Below, piece by piece: positions 30,694 to 31,197 of a stretch of DNA of 31,197 nt. A model generated the notes under the pieces. It was not told where the DNA came from and did not search any database. It was given only the letters and a program-made list of their open reading frames with translations. The DNA is from Oligoflexia bacterium (GTDB lineage: Bacteria; Bdellovibrionota; UBA1018; CAIMNF01). Position numbers and translations under genes: made by a program. The stretch spans positions 1 to 31,197 of the forward strand of contig CAIMNF010000509.1 in assembly GCA_903842755.1 (NCBI GenBank), read 5' to 3'. The first letter of the stretch is position 1. The number at the start of each line of letters is the position of its first letter.

Positions 30694-31197
30694 TTAAAGA
30701 TTAAGTGATCGTCCTTGATCCATGGTTTTTGAAGTTGATAATTCTTTTGCTTGTATTGGTTCCCAAAGCAATTCCGTTTCTATTGCAAATGGATCGAGCG
30801 AATTTTTAAGTTCTTGCATGAAGGTTAAAATTTCAGGGCAGTTACGATTGGAAGTATTAGAGATGACGGAAAGCTTTTTAAGTTGTGGCTGTCTTGCCAC
30901 CATTTGGTGGATCATTTCAATATTTGGTTCAAAAAGTGCTGCGACGGAGAGGTGTGATTTTTGTGTGATGGCTTGTGGTGCTTGTTTGAGAATTTGTTTT
31001 GGCTCTAGAAATAGTTTTATTTCAGTTGATTTCTTTGCTGGTTCGACAAATAGGTTTTTTACATGACCACTTTTTGACCTCTGAAACTGCCCGTTCTGTT
31101 TTTTTGAATATTCAATAAATCCATCCCTTTCGTTGTTAAGAAGAAACTTGATCGCGCCGCTATTTGAAACAGACACTCGCTGTTGTTTGAAGAGTTC
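30694..31197 (-). CDS. Partial protein, N-terminus beyond the window
   Basis: The frame is open to the right edge with seven codons (ELFKQQR) before the first possible start, a GTG at 31176. The visible 167 residues are therefore most likely the C-terminal part of a longer protein. VSVSNSGAIKFLLNNERDGFIEYSKK opens it, and LKKLSVISNTSNRNCPEILTFMQELKNSL near the end looks like a small alpha/beta unit. I do not recognise the family. Position ahead of a putative mobilisation accessory protein would suit a relaxase or replication protein, but no catalytic motif is visible. Confidence 0.5.
   Translation of the reverse strand, partial: ELFKQQRVSVSNSGAIKFLLNNERDGFIEYSKKQNGQFQRSKSGHVKNLFVEPAKKSTEIKLFLEPKQILKQAPQAITQKSHLSVAALFEPNIEMIHQMVARQPQLKKLSVISNTSNRNCPEILTFMQELKNSLDPFAIETELLWEPIQAKELSTSKTMDQGRSLNL

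Larger units (their letters stand above)
28354..31197. mobile_element. End of an integrated element with tyrosine integrase, extending beyond the window
   Basis: The region starts at the ssrA 3' fragment and includes the hairpin-rich att-side DNA, integrase, excisionase-like protein, a putative DNA-binding protein and a gene that leaves the window. With the ssrA fragment on the - strand, the integration model places the element to its right and an intact ssrA at the far end, outside the window. Type (prophage, ICE or mobilisable island) cannot be decided. Confidence 0.6.

Noticed and set aside
1..31197. CRISPR arrays or complete insertion sequences
   Set aside because: No regularly spaced repeats and no transposase with catalytic domain were found; only the N-terminal transposase remnant at 26913-27107 is present.

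Overview
The window looks like chromosome from a Gram-negative, diderm bacterium with a large exported proteome. Signs are Sec signal peptides, lipoboxes, outer-membrane beta-barrels, a TonB-dependent receptor with its own ExbB/ExbD/TonB motor, and a heptose-bisphosphate phosphatase for LPS. Base composition is moderate, below 50% GC by eye. Gene content and the many unrecognised secreted proteins would suit a deltaproteobacterial or Bdellovibrionota-like lineage, but this is inference; no rRNA or complete tRNA is present to place it.

Layout. 1-8.1 kb is a block of exported proteins: a secreted alpha/beta hydrolase cut by the window edge, a protein with a type-IX-secretion-like C-terminal domain, two unrecognised exported proteins, an exported protein with a papain-like Cys-His-Asp triad, a beta-barrel protein, and a DUF2844-DUF3443 pair. 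8.2-11.7 kb is the aerobic class Ia ribonucleotide reductase operon nrdB-nrdA, with a tandem 16-bp repeat in its leader and a terminator after nrdA. 12.1-13.4 kb is a class A beta-lactamase-like serine hydrolase with an extra N-terminal domain. 13.5-18.8 kb reads as a metal-uptake neighbourhood: a His-rich protein, a TonB-dependent receptor, exbB-exbD-tonB and a ZIP-family transporter. 18.8-26.6 kb mixes a small lipoprotein, a CPBP-type membrane protease abutting a periplasmic GH13 glucosidase, a second copy of the beta-barrel family from 5.2 kb, a trypsin-like protease, the repair helicase RadD, GmhB, a DUF1428 protein and a lipoprotein.

26.7-31.2 kb is accessory DNA and the most unusual part. 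It holds a transposase remnant, a 26-bp tRNA 3' end on the + strand, two small membrane-protein genes (one with an in-frame stop) and a wrecked RHH-PIN toxin-antitoxin pair. It also holds a tmRNA (ssrA) 3' end on the - strand, a 129-bp element with perfect 28-bp inverted arms, a tyrosine integrase, an excisionase-like protein, a putative DNA-binding protein with a candidate operator, and a partial gene leaving the window. The truncated antitoxin gene is joined directly to the ssrA 3' end, so the antitoxin reading frame starts inside tmRNA sequence. A shared motif of about 22 matched bases lies near both RNA-gene fragments in opposite orientation, which suggests that two related integrases used this locus. 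My reading is that an integrated element begins at 28.35 kb and runs right beyond the window, and that 27.28-28.35 kb is debris between two element ends.
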